This document shows, piece after piece, positions 18,786 through 29,021 of a DNA stretch of 64,000 nucleotides (position 1 is its first letter; the number at the start of each line of letters is the position of its first letter). The DNA comes from Tritrichomonas musculus (taxonomy: Eukaryota; Parabasalia; Tritrichomonadida; Tritrichomonadidae). The translations under genes and the position numbers were made by a program. The notes below the pieces were generated by a model. The model was not told where the DNA came from. It ran no database searches and was given only the letters and a program-made list of their open reading frames with translations. The stretch is taken from NCBI GenBank assembly GCA_039105265.1, contig JAPFFF010000007.1:1054001-1118000 (forward strand), read 5' to 3'.

Positions 18786-20812
18786 ATGGAAAACAATGAT
18801 GCGATATTAGATATTGAGACTTTAGAAAAAATAGATGAACTTCAAAATATGATGAGAAATATTAATCCTGATTCATTTGATCAAATTCTTGAAACTTCAA
18901 CTAATATTTTTTCAAAATCAAAGGAAATGTTGTATAGCTATTTTATATCATTAAAATCGATGTCCAAAACCAGAAAAAATTCAATTGAATTATATAAAAA
19001 TCTTGGAGACTCAATTTTAGAGCGATTCAATTTTTTAACTAATGATGACAAAGAAAGCGAACAATTAAGTTTATTTTCCAAAACGAACAAAAAAATAGAA
19101 ATCAAATCAAATACAGGCGAATCAGAATCGATATTTAAGAAATTAGCACAAGCTATTCAAGAAGATGACAGTGAACAGTTTCAAATCATCTTATCACACA
19201 CAAATTTAAATCCTAATTCTGAAATAATTATTACTACAATAAATAACGATGAAACAGACCAAAAAGGCACCAATTCAAAAAATAAGGAAAACAAAGAAAA
19301 GCACTACACCTTAATTGAATATGCTGCAATAAATTCATCCATAAATATTTTTAAATTTTTAACATTAAATCTAGGTAAATCTCCGAATTTAAATGAGAAA
19401 TTATATAATGATGCGATCAAAGGAGAAAATTTCGACATAATTCATATAATTGAGAAAGAGTATCCGCAATTAATTAAGCAATCGTCGTTATATCATGCCA
19501 TCACCTCTCATCAAAACCAAATATCTCAATATTTACTCGATAATTTTGATTTTATTCAAATAGACGTTAAATCCGGAATAAAAAGTGTCAAATCATTCAA
19601 TATTGAATTTCTATTGAAATATTTGAGTTCAATAAAAAGTAATGAAAGCAAAGAAAAATTGACACCATTATTTCTTGAAGCCATCAAAACACGTCAATTA
19701 GAAATGACAAAATTTTTATATTCACAATTTTTCAATTTTATTGAAATCAATCAAAATTTTTATTCAAAGAAATTAAAACGGTTAACATCACCGTTAATTT
19801 TTTCAATCAAAATGAAATATAATGAAATTGCCATTTATTTAATTCACCAAAAAAGAATTAAAATTCAATTTGACGAAGATGAATATGAACCAAATGCACT
19901 GAATGAAGCAATCAAGACGAAAAACCACCAAATTATCGAAGAAATATTGAAGCTACCATCCATTCGAATCAACGACCTAGATTTCAACTATTACGCGCCG
20001 ATTCATTACTCGATATTTGTCAAAGACCTTGACACTTTTTTAATGATAATAAAAGTAAAAAATGCTGACATTTCTCTTCGTGGCGGAAGTAATGAAACCA
20101 TCTTTCATTATGCTGCTTATAATTCATTCATTGAAATTTTTGAATATGCTTTGAAAAACTTCCCTGAAAAATTAAATTTGAAAGCTAAAAATATCTACGG
20201 AATTTTCAAATATTTTTTAATGAAACTGCAACTCATTTTGCTGCTAAAGAGAATCAAGTTGATGTTTTACGTTATTTTTATGAATTAACAAAGAAAAATT
20301 TAATTTTGAATGATTCAAAAATTTTCATTTATTTTTATTTGGATTTTTCTATATTTGAAATGGAAAATAGTGCTAAGTTAAGACCAATACATTACGCGGC
20401 TTCTTATGGATCGCTCGATGCTTTTAAGTTTTTGTTCTCTTTGGACGAACTCGATAAAACAGCTCTTGCAAACCCTGGAAAAACAGCTCTTCATCTCGCG
20501 TGCTTAAATGGCTATGATAAAATCGTTGAATTTCTTTTGAATGATCCTCGTGGATTTAAAGTTTTTGATGTAAATCAAGCTGATACAATTTCTAATTTAA
20601 TTATTTTTTTTAATTATGGAGAAACACCGCTGCATTTGGCTTCGACAAACCGTCATAAAAATGTTGTTCTTCTTTTGTTGAAAGTGGATGGAATTATAAT
20701 TGACCAGAAGGATTTGGAAGGAAAAACACCTCTCGATTTGGCACAGGAGAGAAATGAAAATCCTGTCACTGATGTGTTATTAGATAGATATAAAGAATTA
20801 AATTTGCTGTAG
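18786..20812 (+). CDS. Ankyrin-repeat protein gene interrupted by T-rich inserts
   Basis: The ATG at 18786 opens a frame of 500 codons. It has an N-terminal helical part and then ankyrin repeats from about residue 130 (TLIEYAAINSSINIFKFL), becoming clearer toward the C terminus. The frame breaks at about 20202. The next frame begins with a perfect continuation, ETATHFAAKENQVDVLRYF, and goes on with GKTALHLACLNGYDKIVEFL and GETPLHLAS repeats to the stop at 20812. The break is caused by a 20-base T-rich insert. Two further T-rich inserts near 20315-20362 and 20585-20611 keep the frame but interrupt the repeat consensus. Ankyrin repeats mediate protein binding, and trichomonads have hundreds of such genes. 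The protein is either made from a processed transcript or the gene is decaying. Confidence 0.7.
20202..20221 (+). other. T-rich 20-base insert A in ankyrin gene
   Basis: Between GGA and GAA lies ATTTTCAAATATTTTTTAAT. Removing it joins NIYG to ETATHFAA, a normal ankyrin repeat start, and restores the frame. The ends are not GT...AG. Confidence 0.6.
20315..20362 (+). other. T-rich insert F in ankyrin gene (about 45 bases, in frame)
   Basis: The repeat reads LILND, then a run coding IFIYFYLDFSIF, then ENSAKLRPIHYAAS. The hydrophobic stretch does not belong to an ankyrin loop. It is T-rich and contains an internal GGA like insert D of the next ankyrin gene. Boundaries are uncertain by a few codons. 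Confidence 0.4.
20585..20611 (+). other. T-rich 27-base insert E in ankyrin gene
   Basis: ACAATTTCTAATTTAATTAT followed by T's separates QAD from NYGETPLHLAS. Its removal gives the expected DxxGxTPLH loop. Its length is a multiple of three, so the frame survives. Confidence 0.5.
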
Positions 20813-21464
20813 TTTTTTTTTTTTTTTTTTTTATAATTAATTATAAATATCCTGTTTTCATTCATCACAAATATTATTTTCTTTTTAATAATTATTAAAA
20901 AATATTTCTTATTGATAAAAAAAAATATTTTGAAGTAAAAGAAGAAGAAGAAAAAAATCAGGCGTTTCAACTTAAATATTTTCTTATGGTTTCATACATT
21001 GCTATTTAAAAAACTAGTTTTGATTTGTTTCATATTGATTAGAGAAAGATTTTGAAATTTATCAAAATTATAAAGACGTTAATGTAGTAAAACAAGCATA
21101 TCTCATTAAATATTTAATGTTTCATATTTTTTCGATTTTCAATATATTTGATATTGATACAATGTTTTAAAATGTTAAAAGACAAACTTCATAAAGATAA
21201 TATTAGCTTATTTAATTTGATAATTGTGTTCAAAAAATGCTTTTTTTTATGCAAATATATATTTCATGACAATTACAAATAAGTTGTGAGGAATGAATAT
21301 AAAAAACTTATTATATTATTCAGTTTTTAGAGCAAATTTTCATGAAAATTTCTAACGATTAAATATCATCAAATATATTGACCATTTTTGTAAAAAGAGT
21401 GAAATAATACGTTATATTTGGAAAAAGTGGGAAAGAATAATTTTTTTCATATTGTAACGTTTCA
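20813..21464. other. AT-rich intergenic region
   Basis: These 650 bases contain homopolymer A and T runs and no coding sequence or RNA that I can support. The part just upstream of 21465 has a TCATATTG word, a possible initiator for the next gene. Confidence 0.5.
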
Positions 21465-22004
21465 ATGTCGAAGAAAGCAGCTACAACATCAAATTTAAAT
21501 ATGAATGGCTCTAATCGAAATACTGGAGAAAATGGACCAGAAGAATCTACTCCAAAAAAACAGACATGGGACGACTTTATGGCAGATATCACCAGAGAAT
21601 TGGATACAATGAATGAACAACTTGAAAGCGTATGCAAAACAACTCATAGGTCTCGTCGCACTCGTTCTCCCCGCTCGCCTCGCACACCAAAAAATACAAC
21701 TTCTAAGACTAACGCCTACGTTCCTCCTACTCCAACAACAATTAATAAAAAACTTGTTGAAGAACTTGAACGGAGAAGAAATGAAAGTCCTTCGACAGGC
21801 GCACGAAAACGTCCAATTAAAGAACCAGAAAGAGAAATCATATCAAATTATAAATTCTTCCCTTCGCGAAAAAATGCTTCAGCAAGAATATTCAAGCCAG
21901 ATAAATTAAAGTTTGAAGTTTATCGAAATCAAAAGAAGGTTGTTCCTGTTTTAACTGGATCTACAATCCGCCTTTCTGATGATGATGACGGTGCTATTGA
22001 ATGA
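21465..22004 (+). CDS. Hypothetical basic protein, Ser/Arg/Pro-rich
   Basis: This 179-residue protein has no recognised domain. The N terminus is Asn/Ser-rich. A short predicted helix, TWDDFMADITRELDTMNEQL, lies at about residues 34-53. The centre carries an SR/SPR-type patch (HRSRRTRSPRSPRTP), and the C-terminal third is basic with a final DDDD run. The SPR patch could be a phosphorylated nuclear or cytoskeletal interaction site, but this is only a guess. The ATG follows an Inr-like TCATATTG at a distance of about 15 bases, and codon use resembles the neighbours, so it looks like a genuine gene. It is convergent with the eIF2B-delta gene. Confidence 0.6.
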   Translation: MSKKAATTSNLNMNGSNRNTGENGPEESTPKKQTWDDFMADITRELDTMNEQLESVCKTTHRSRRTRSPRSPRTPKNTTSKTNAYVPPTPTTINKKLVEELERRRNESPSTGARKRPIKEPEREIISNYKFFPSRKNASARIFKPDKLKFEVYRNQKKVVPVLTGSTIRLSDDDDGAIE

Positions 22005-22319
22005 ACTTTATTTTTAATATTTCTAATTAACTCACTATTTTCATGCGTTAATTTATTTGGAGTGATTTTGATTTATAATTGAATTTTGTTAAATAAATAT
22101 TAATTGTTTTATTATTTTTGCTAATCAACTTATTTATATTCAACCTTTGCTTGCACACAAACAAACAAAAAAAATATGTTTATAGGAAATCTCATTTCAT
22201 CAAAATTCAACTTAAAATTTGTCTTTTTTTAATAACTAAAATCCTTAAATAACAAATAACAACAATGGCAAAACAGTTTTATTTTGTATCTTAAAATTTT
22301 ATTTATTCAATAATTTATT
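22005..22319. other. Intergenic region between convergent genes
   Basis: These 315 AT-rich bases form the 3' flanks of the basic-protein and eIF2B-delta genes. Several AATAAA/TAAA words could serve in polyadenylation. Nothing else was seen. Confidence 0.5.
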
Positions 22320-23807
22320 TTATTTCTTTGCTGTAGTTGTATTTGTCTTTTTTTTAGAGAACATTGTATATGAATCCTGTATAAATTTAATATTTGTTGA
22401 AATTGAATTGACTGGAATATTACCTAATTCAGACATAACAACATCAACATATTCACCAGGCGTTACATCGTATATGAGAGCTAAGTATTCTGCATCTGTC
22501 TTCATATTTGGAATTGGAACTGGCTGTAAGAGTTCATCTGAAATTCTTTCATTTTTAGAAAGAGCATCAATTCTAACATCACTAACAAATCTGTAAGAAC
22601 CACAAACAAAGATGACAGGAACTCCACATTCATGGGCAACCATTGAAATCATGGCTGTTCCTATTGGTGTTTGTGCAGCATTATTTGAAAGGATACCATT
22701 AGGTTCAATTAAAACTTTCTTTACTTCTGGCATGACATAACTAAGACCACTTATTAATACATATCTGACATCAAGATCAGAAATCTGTTCAATTAAAGTT
22801 CTTGAATCGAAGTTTGGTCTAGAGTCCACAACAATGACTCTAAACTTGACTTTGTTATCAGCAGCTATTTTAAGCGCTTTACAAATAATTGGTGAGTATC
22901 CATATGTCATAATTACATCACCATCAACAATGGTGTTTGCTGTCGTTTTAGATAAGAAATTGGCAACATCGTTAATTTTGTCTTCGATGAAACTGTCTAA
23001 AGCTTCCATTAAGGTTGAACGTAATTCTTCTGTTTCCATTTGTGTTTCTGTCAATTGTCTTTTGATAAATCTGACAGAATTTCCAATTCCAATTGTATTC
23101 AATCTGATACAGGTAAGTAAAGTCATTGTGCGTTTAAGTAAATTGAAAAGAGCCGCCCTAAATTGTTCTTTTGGAAGTGCGGGTTCATCGTTGATTTGAC
23201 GTTTCATCATTAATAGGAATTTTCGTGTTCTTTCATCTTCGTCAAGCGAAATATCTTGTGCAGTTTGTAAAGCGAATTCGATAAGTGATGGATGAATTAA
23301 TGCCCGATCTTGAGGACGGATTTGCTCAAGTAATTCTTTTGATGACCATTTATGAACGGATGGAATATGAGAAAATAGAGATGAGATTCCAGAAGTAGGC
23401 TCTACTGAAACAGATGCGGCTGATTGATTATTTTGATTGTTATCGGATTTGTTTTGCCCTTGTTGATTTGATTGCTGTTGGTTTTGTTGCTGCGATCCTC
23501 TTCCATGAGGTTGCTGGCGCTGATTACCATGACCTCCACCTTGATGTTGTTGCTGCTGTTGTCTGTTACTTTCTTTTCTTGGCTGGCCTTTATTTGCATC
23601 TTGATTACCTTGTTGTTGTTGTTGCTGTTGTTGTTGCTTTTGCTGTTTTTGCTCATTTCGCATTTTTTTTTGTAATTTACGATTTACAAACTTAGGTTGT
23701 TGATCGTTTGGGTTCTCTTGACTCATTTTAAAATCGGGTAAAGAAAATTTTTCAAGATTTTGACCACATCTAACAGTTACAAACTTTTTCAATTTATATT
23801 TTGCCAT
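22320..23807 (-). CDS. Translation initiation factor eIF2B, delta subunit
   Basis: Residues about 150-495 match the eIF2B alpha/beta/delta regulatory family. They include an N-terminal helical region and a Rossmann-like C-terminal half with DGDVIMTYGYSPIICKAL, FRVIVVDSRPNFDSRTLIEQ, ILSNNAAQTPIGTAMISMVA and CGVPVIFVCGSYRF, the usual family signatures. The first 140 residues are Gln-rich and low in complexity. As part of eIF2B, the delta subunit helps exchange GDP for GTP on eIF2 in the cytosol and senses phosphorylated eIF2-alpha. The long variable N terminus is normal for delta and distinguishes it from alpha and beta. A second Met (about residue 28, MSQENPN) is an alternative start, but an Inr TCATTC directly precedes the first ATG. 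Confidence 0.9.
   Translation of the reverse strand: MAKYKLKKFVTVRCGQNLEKFSLPDFKMSQENPNDQQPKFVNRKLQKKMRNEQKQQKQQQQQQQQQGNQDANKGQPRKESNRQQQQQHQGGGHGNQRQQPHGRGSQQQNQQQSNQQGQNKSDNNQNNQSAASVSVEPTSGISSLFSHIPSVHKWSSKELLEQIRPQDRALIHPSLIEFALQTAQDISLDEDERTRKFLLMMKRQINDEPALPKEQFRAALFNLLKRTMTLLTCIRLNTIGIGNSVRFIKRQLTETQMETEELRSTLMEALDSFIEDKINDVANFLSKTTANTIVDGDVIMTYGYSPIICKALKIAADNKVKFRVIVVDSRPNFDSRTLIEQISDLDVRYVLISGLSYVMPEVKKVLIEPNGILSNNAAQTPIGTAMISMVAHECGVPVIFVCGSYRFVSDVRIDALSKNERISDELLQPVPIPNMKTDAEYLALIYDVTPGEYVDVVMSELGNIPVNSISTNIKFIQDSYTMFSKKKTNTTTAKK
23480..23670 (-). repeat. Gln-codon repeat in eIF2B-delta
   Basis: CAA/CAG-rich low-complexity DNA encodes two poly-Gln patches and a QGGGHGNQRQQPHGRG-like segment. 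It is a length-variable linker within the coding sequence. Confidence 0.8.
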
Positions 23808-23809
23808 TT

Positions 23810-23815
23810 GAATGA
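23810..23815 (-). promoter_or_regulatory. Probable initiator (Inr) of eIF2B-delta
   Basis: On the minus strand TCATTC lies three bases before the ATG at 23807. It matches TCA(+1)Y(T/A). Confidence 0.45.
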
Positions 23816-24346
23816 TATTAAATTTTCTAGCTTTTATTGATTAGAAGTAAATAGAAATCAGTATTATTTTGCTATTTATTCCGTTTCATTTCAAATTTAA
23901 TATAAAAAAACATATTTTAACTTATTATCAGATATGTGGATTTAAAATTGACATCATCTTTCCTAATTTATGTATCATTTATATATCGAAAACTATAAAA
24001 TGAGCAAAATATCATATTATATTATATATATTAAAAAATTCAATCTTATTCATCGAAAAAAAAAAAAAAAATATTTATCTGAATTTGTTATACATGAATC
24101 ATTTTCATATAAAAAAGACTTTAATATATAAAGATTTATATCTTTTGACCGAAAATACTATTTCAATAAGGATGATTTAGTAATACCATATTTATTTACA
24201 ATTTGTTTATAAATGAAAATAAAGCATTCATTTGAGCAACAATCATTTGTAGATTTTACAGAATCCCTTACTTTCATTGGAAAATTTAATTTTAAAAACG
24301 GATAAATCCATAAACTATTCAATTTTTTTATTCGTTTATTCAACAA
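23816..24346. other. AT-rich intergenic region
   Basis: This is a half-kilobase gap between divergent genes with poly-A runs near 24056. A short minus-strand frame at 24158-24346 has no recognisable features. I see no RNA gene or element. Confidence 0.45.
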
Positions 24347-26652
24347 ATGAAGAATATTTTCGATTGCGCAAAAAATAATGATGTTTTAGGCTTAACTCGC
24401 GTCTTGGAATCAGGTGTTGATGTAAACTCCAAAGTTTTATTATATATATTTTAATTCAATTTTATATTTCCATTTTTTCATAACATTTCTTTATTTTTTT
24501 TTTATTTACAACGTTTCTTTATATTTTTTTAAACAATGAAACACCTCTTCATGTTGCAGCACTTAATCGTTCATATGAAGTTGTTGTTGCTTTAGTATCA
24601 TCAGGTGCAGATGTTAATTTTCCAACAAAGCATTTTCAAGAAACACCTCTTCATTATGCTGTTCAAGAGGGACACATCCCAACAATAACGCTTCTTCTTG
24701 ATTCAGGAGCAGACCCTAATTATAAGAATTGCGATGGAATTCAATTTATTATTTTAATGAAGGCCCAATTTTTACAGCAATTAGATGGAACAATCCTGAA
24801 GTTATTCCACTTCTTTCACAACGAGGATCTGAAATTAATGCACTTAATCAAGAAAGTTTAACTCCACTTGCTGTAGCTGTAAGTCTTAATAGCTCTGATT
24901 TAGTCAAAGCTTTGTTAGATTGTGGTGCAACACGTGAAGTTTCTGGAGTTCCAGAAGATAAACTTGACTGTTTATCTAAAAATTCTGAAGAGCCAAATAA
25001 AAATCCTTTACCAACTCAAAACACTGGCGTCAGCAAAAAAAATATCAGAGTTGCTGAAGATGAGAATGCTTCTAAACTTTTTGATATCGTTGCAAATAAT
25101 CAAGTTGAAGAACTAGATAAAATAATAAAACAAGGTGGATTTGATCCAAATATTCGTGCAAATTACACAAATGAAACTCTTCTCCACACTGCAGTAACAT
25201 ATGGAAGTACAGAATGTGTTAAGAAGTTGATTGAAGCAGGAGCTGATGTCAACGCTCAAACTGCTCTCTATCAAGAGACTCCCTTACATATTGCAATACA
25301 AGAAGGATATTTTGAAATTTTCTATTCTTTAATTCGAAATGGTGCAGATATTGAAAGTCCTAATTGCGAAGGAATACCAAATCATTTTTTTTTATGAAGG
25401 TCCACTTTTTTCAGCTGTTAAATATGATCGTGTTGAAATGTTTCGTGTACTTGTTCGTAAAGGTGCTGATGTTAATAAAGTTAATCTTGGCGGATTAACA
25501 CCCATTCACTTTACTGTTATGGATAGCAATGAATTTCTTACAAATTCTCTTTTATATTATAGTGCTGATCCAGCAAAAGGTAGCATGAATCCATACTTAT
25601 ATGCATTTAGAGCGGGCGATAAAGAAATTGCCAATAATCTCGAAATCGCAGCTCCTACTCTTGCTACCACAACTAAACTATCCCCAGATATTTTTAAGGC
25701 AATTAAAGAAGATAATGTTGAAAAATTAAATAAATTTATAATCAAAGGATTCGATCTTAATTTGATTGATGTACTCGAAGGCTCTCCTCTTCATTGCGCA
25801 GTTGAACACAATGCTATTAATTGTGTTAAACTTCTTGTTGATAATGGTGCCAATATTAATATTAGAAATATACAAAGACATGAAACACCAATTCAAATAG
25901 CAATCAGAAAGAAAAATTATGACATTTACCAATACTTAATAGGATTACAAGGGATTGATTTTTCGCTCCGCAACAAAGACATTTTATTCTTTTTTTTTGA
26001 ATGGAATTTTTTTATTTGATTTTATGAAAATGCACTTTTTTATGCCGTTAGACAGAATAATGAAGAAATTCTTAATGATATTATTTCTAAAGGAAACAGT
26101 GTTAACGAAATTAATCAAACCGGTTTGACTCCTTTATATGTAGCTGTTAGTTTAAAGGAATCTAATATGGTTAAGGCACTTCTTGATCATAATGCTGATC
26201 CTTCACACGAAGTTCATCCTTCGTTCAAATTAGCTCAAGAAATGTCTAATGAAGAAATAACTGGAATTCTTTCAAATGTTGGCGCCAAAAATGTTTCTAC
26301 TAGAAATGCTAGAATTGATGCAAGAAAGACACGTGCAATGACACCAACACAAAGAAATAGAAATAGGAGAGCTGGTCAAGCCGGTAAATTCGCTAGGACC
26401 TGCGGATCACATAAATTAAATCGTGGTACAGATGCAGTTGATGAAGAGCCACCAGCTCAGCCACATACTGAGGGAATGTGTTACATTTGTGAAAGAAATA
26501 AAGCAACTCAAAAACTTATTCCATGCGGACATGTTGTATCATGTAGAGGTTGCATAAAGAAGTTTATCGAGGAACACATTCCTTGTCCCGTATGCAAGCT
26601 TAGTTTTTATGCAACAGCTACTCTTCAAGATGAGATTCCAGGTAACAAATAA
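24347..26652 (+). CDS. Ankyrin-repeat protein with C-terminal RING finger, interrupted by T-rich inserts
   Basis: The ATG at 24347 begins a typical ankyrin protein (MKNIFDCAKNNDVLGLTRVL). Repeats such as NETPLHVAALN, QETPLHYAVQEG, NETLLHTAVTYGS, QETPLHIAIQEG and GLTPIHFTVMD follow in three frames. Each frame change coincides with a T-rich insert (24434-24531, 24739-24758, 25374-25395, 25981-26025). The gene ends in a C3HC4 RING domain, with CYIC, PCGH, SCRGC and CPVC at about 26479-26610. Ankyrin plus RING suggests an E3 ubiquitin ligase that picks substrates through the repeats. A basic Arg-rich linker lies between them. The strong conservation of reading sense on both sides of every insert argues that the gene was functional until recently or still is, after RNA processing. 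Confidence 0.72.
24434..24531 (+). other. T-rich insert G in ankyrin-RING gene (about 98 bases)
   Basis: After VDVNSK the sequence becomes a pure T/A-rich run with scattered C, then resumes with AACAATGAAACACCT (NNETP). It is the longest of the inserts and breaks the frame. It begins GTTTTAT but ends TTTTTTTA, so it lacks an AG end. Confidence 0.55.
24739..24758 (+). other. T-rich 20-base insert B in ankyrin-RING gene
   Basis: ATTCAATTTATTATTTTAAT lies between GGA and GAA. Without it YKNCDG joins EGPIFTAI in frame. The layout and length equal those of insert A in the other ankyrin gene. Confidence 0.6.
25374..25395 (+). other. T-rich 22-base insert C in ankyrin-RING gene
   Basis: ATACCAAATCA, nine T's and AT lie between GGA and GAA. 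Without it SPNCEG joins EGPLFSAV in frame. Confidence 0.6.
25981..26025 (+). other. T-rich 45-base insert D in ankyrin-RING gene
   Basis: The insert lies between AAAGAC and GAAAATGCA (LRNKD / ENALFYAV). It contains an internal GGA, so it reads like a 22-base and a 20-base insert on both sides of one Gly codon. It carries an in-frame stop although its length is a multiple of three. Confidence 0.55.
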
Positions 26653-26844
26653 GAATATTAAAAAGACGCAAAATAATTTTTTTTTATTTGCATCCAATAT
26701 ATATAAAGGAATAAGTAAAATGATTAAAAATTCCGTTTTACGAATAACTTATTATTTTGAAATAAAAAATATTTTATATCATCATTAAAATAAAAAACTA
26801 GAAAAATAATTAATAAATGATAAATGAATAGCAAATTTTTATTT

Positions 26845-28575
26845 TTAAACACTAAGAACTGCAAGTCCACCATCAACAGCTGATGCCATTACTCTATTAT
26901 CCGCAAAGAATCGAATATCTGAAACAGCTTGGCTGAATGTGTTTATTTCAGAGATCTTGCTCATTGATCCGAAGTCCCATAATGACACATTTCCGTTCAC
27001 ATGCCCGATTGCAAATTTATCACCATTAGGTGACACAGACATGCTTGTAGTTTCGTAAGTTTTGATACTTGACAATGATTGATTTGATTGAGAAACGCAG
27101 AATTTCTCAATATGGCCATCTTGGGTTACAGCAATCAGGTAATCACCAGTATTATCGGTATCAATGTCAGTTACATGTGATCCAAAAGACGTTAATCTGT
27201 CAATTACTTTTTCGCCTGTAATATCGAAAAGACAGACAGACATATCTGCACTGCTGCTGTAAAGATGTGTTGCTGCGGGAACAAAGTGAACTGATGTAAC
27301 TTCCATTGTATGGTTCTTAAAATGAGTCAACATTACACGAGTTTTAACATCCCAAATTCTCACAGCAGCATCAGATCCTCCTGTTGCGAAAAATCTTCGA
27401 GGTGGTGCAATTTCAACTGCTGAAACGGCAGTATGATGACAATGCTGAATATCAAATAGCTTTTCGCCAGTGGTGAAATCAAATCCACCAAGCGTTCCGT
27501 TTTCGAAGCCAGCAACAAGCAAATGTGTGGATAATGATACACATGTTGGCTTTGATCGTAATGCTGTGTCAAATGATAATGTGCATTTCATATTTCGATT
27601 ATCCCATACTTTGATGGTCCTATCAGCTCCAGCAGACACAGAGAACTTTCCACAGCAGTCGATTGAAGAAATTGGTACTGAATGGCTTTGCCAAATTTCT
27701 CCTTCTTGATTTGAGAATAAATAGCCATCCTTTGTGAGAAAATGAGTATTGTATATGGCTACAATTGGATGATCGCAAGAAAAAACTTCTTGGGCACCAA
27801 CTTCATTAACAGCAAATATCTTTCCATCTCCAGTTGAAGCTAATAAGCCTCCATCTGCAGCTGTGTAGATATCAGTAATTCCATTTCGTCCTGCTGAGTA
27901 TACTTTTACAAGAGTTTTACTATGAAGTTCAAAGATCAAAAAATCTGATGATGTGGTTCCACATATTAAATGCTCAGATGTAAAAGCAAATGAAGAAACA
28001 GTTCGTGTATACTTTCCCATAGGAAGAAGTTCACTTGCTATTGTTCCTCCTTGAGGATCAACAACATGAAGAGCAACTCCGTCTGGCCCTGCTGTTGCTA
28101 TATAAAAAGTTTTTGTTGGTCTGTTTTTAACATCTGGAACACGTCCACCCCATTTAATAGCATCAGCGCGTTTAAAAGCACGGTGAGTCACAATGTTTCC
28201 TGAGGCCATATCCCAAATAATTAAACGACCTTCCTTTCCATATGTAGCAAGCAATCTTTCGTCTTGAGAAAATGCAAGACAAAGAACACCGTTATCATGT
28301 TCTGAAAATCTAAATAATAAAGAACGATCAGCAGCTTTCCATACAACAACATCTGATCGAACTCCATCTTCACCAGCTGCAATCATTCGGCCTTTTGGTG
28401 ATAAATCCATGCATGTAATATTATTTTCGAGTCCTGACAAAAAATTTTGAGAACCTTTTGCATTTTCAACGACAACATATCGTGATGAAGGATAAATAAT
28501 TGATTTATCGATTGGGGAAATGAAAAGACAAGGCGGATGAATAGGAGTGAAGCCTCTAAAAGCACAAATCTCCAT
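26845..28575 (-). CDS. CFAP52 (WDR16)-like flagellar WD40 protein
   Basis: This 576-residue protein is made of about a dozen WD40 repeats forming two propellers. Characteristic repeat ends include VVVWKAADR, RLIIWDMASG, TIKVWDNRN, AVRIWDVKT and VSLWDFGSM. The order and N terminus (SSRYVVVENAKGSQNFLSGLENNITCMDLSPKG) match CFAP52, whose human and algal homologues sit inside the B-tubule of ciliary doublets as a microtubule inner protein. Its presence shows a motile flagellar axoneme. Length fits the family (human about 620). The ATG is close to a TTTTTTCG stretch without a clear Inr. It is divergent in function from its neighbours, and no clustering of flagellar genes is seen. Confidence 0.85.
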   Translation of the reverse strand: MEICAFRGFTPIHPPCLFISPIDKSIIYPSSRYVVVENAKGSQNFLSGLENNITCMDLSPKGRMIAAGEDGVRSDVVVWKAADRSLLFRFSEHDNGVLCLAFSQDERLLATYGKEGRLIIWDMASGNIVTHRAFKRADAIKWGGRVPDVKNRPTKTFYIATAGPDGVALHVVDPQGGTIASELLPMGKYTRTVSSFAFTSEHLICGTTSSDFLIFELHSKTLVKVYSAGRNGITDIYTAADGGLLASTGDGKIFAVNEVGAQEVFSCDHPIVAIYNTHFLTKDGYLFSNQEGEIWQSHSVPISSIDCCGKFSVSAGADRTIKVWDNRNMKCTLSFDTALRSKPTCVSLSTHLLVAGFENGTLGGFDFTTGEKLFDIQHCHHTAVSAVEIAPPRRFFATGGSDAAVRIWDVKTRVMLTHFKNHTMEVTSVHFVPAATHLYSSSADMSVCLFDITGEKVIDRLTSFGSHVTDIDTDNTGDYLIAVTQDGHIEKFCVSQSNQSLSSIKTYETTSMSVSPNGDKFAIGHVNGNVSLWDFGSMSKISEINTFSQAVSDIRFFADNRVMASAVDGGLAVLSV

Positions 28576-29021
28576 TTTTCGAAAAAAATAAAACGAATAA
28601 AATAACGACCACTTAAACAGTCAAATATAAAAAACATCAAAACTGCCATAAAGAAAGAGTATTTGCTTTTAACTTTACAAAATTATTTTTAAACAATATT
28701 AATAAAATATATTTTGTGATAAATATATTATTTACAAAAAGTAAAAACAAAGATATATGATATTTATTATTGAATTTATCAAAAACAATTTTATTTGTAA
28801 ATTCATTAAAATTGGATCATGATCATTGATATTAATGATTTTAGTTATATGCATGCTTTTACACTTGATTATCTAATATTAGACAAGATCAATAAGCCAA
28901 TTTCGATCAAATACAAATGATATTCTAATCAAAAAAGAATGACTCATGAAGTAACTTTTATAAAATTATAATAATCAGCATTATTAAAACAACAAAAAAC
29001 AATAAAGTTAACAAATAATTA
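28576..29021. other. AT-rich intergenic region
   Basis: The 446 bases between two minus-strand genes contain a GATCATGATC palindromic patch near 28817 and otherwise featureless AT-rich DNA. It should hold the promoter of the CFAP52 gene and the 3' flank of the TFIIIC gene, but in an order that places the CFAP52 promoter at its left edge. Confidence 0.4.

Noticed and set aside
24434-24531. Ordinary spliceosomal intron
   Set aside because: It begins with GT but not GTAYGT, ends without AG, and has no ACTAAC branch motif. The shorter inserts lack even the GT.
28810-28830. GATCATGATC palindrome as a regulatory site
   Set aside because: It is short, made mostly of common AT-rich words, and has no positional link to a start codon.
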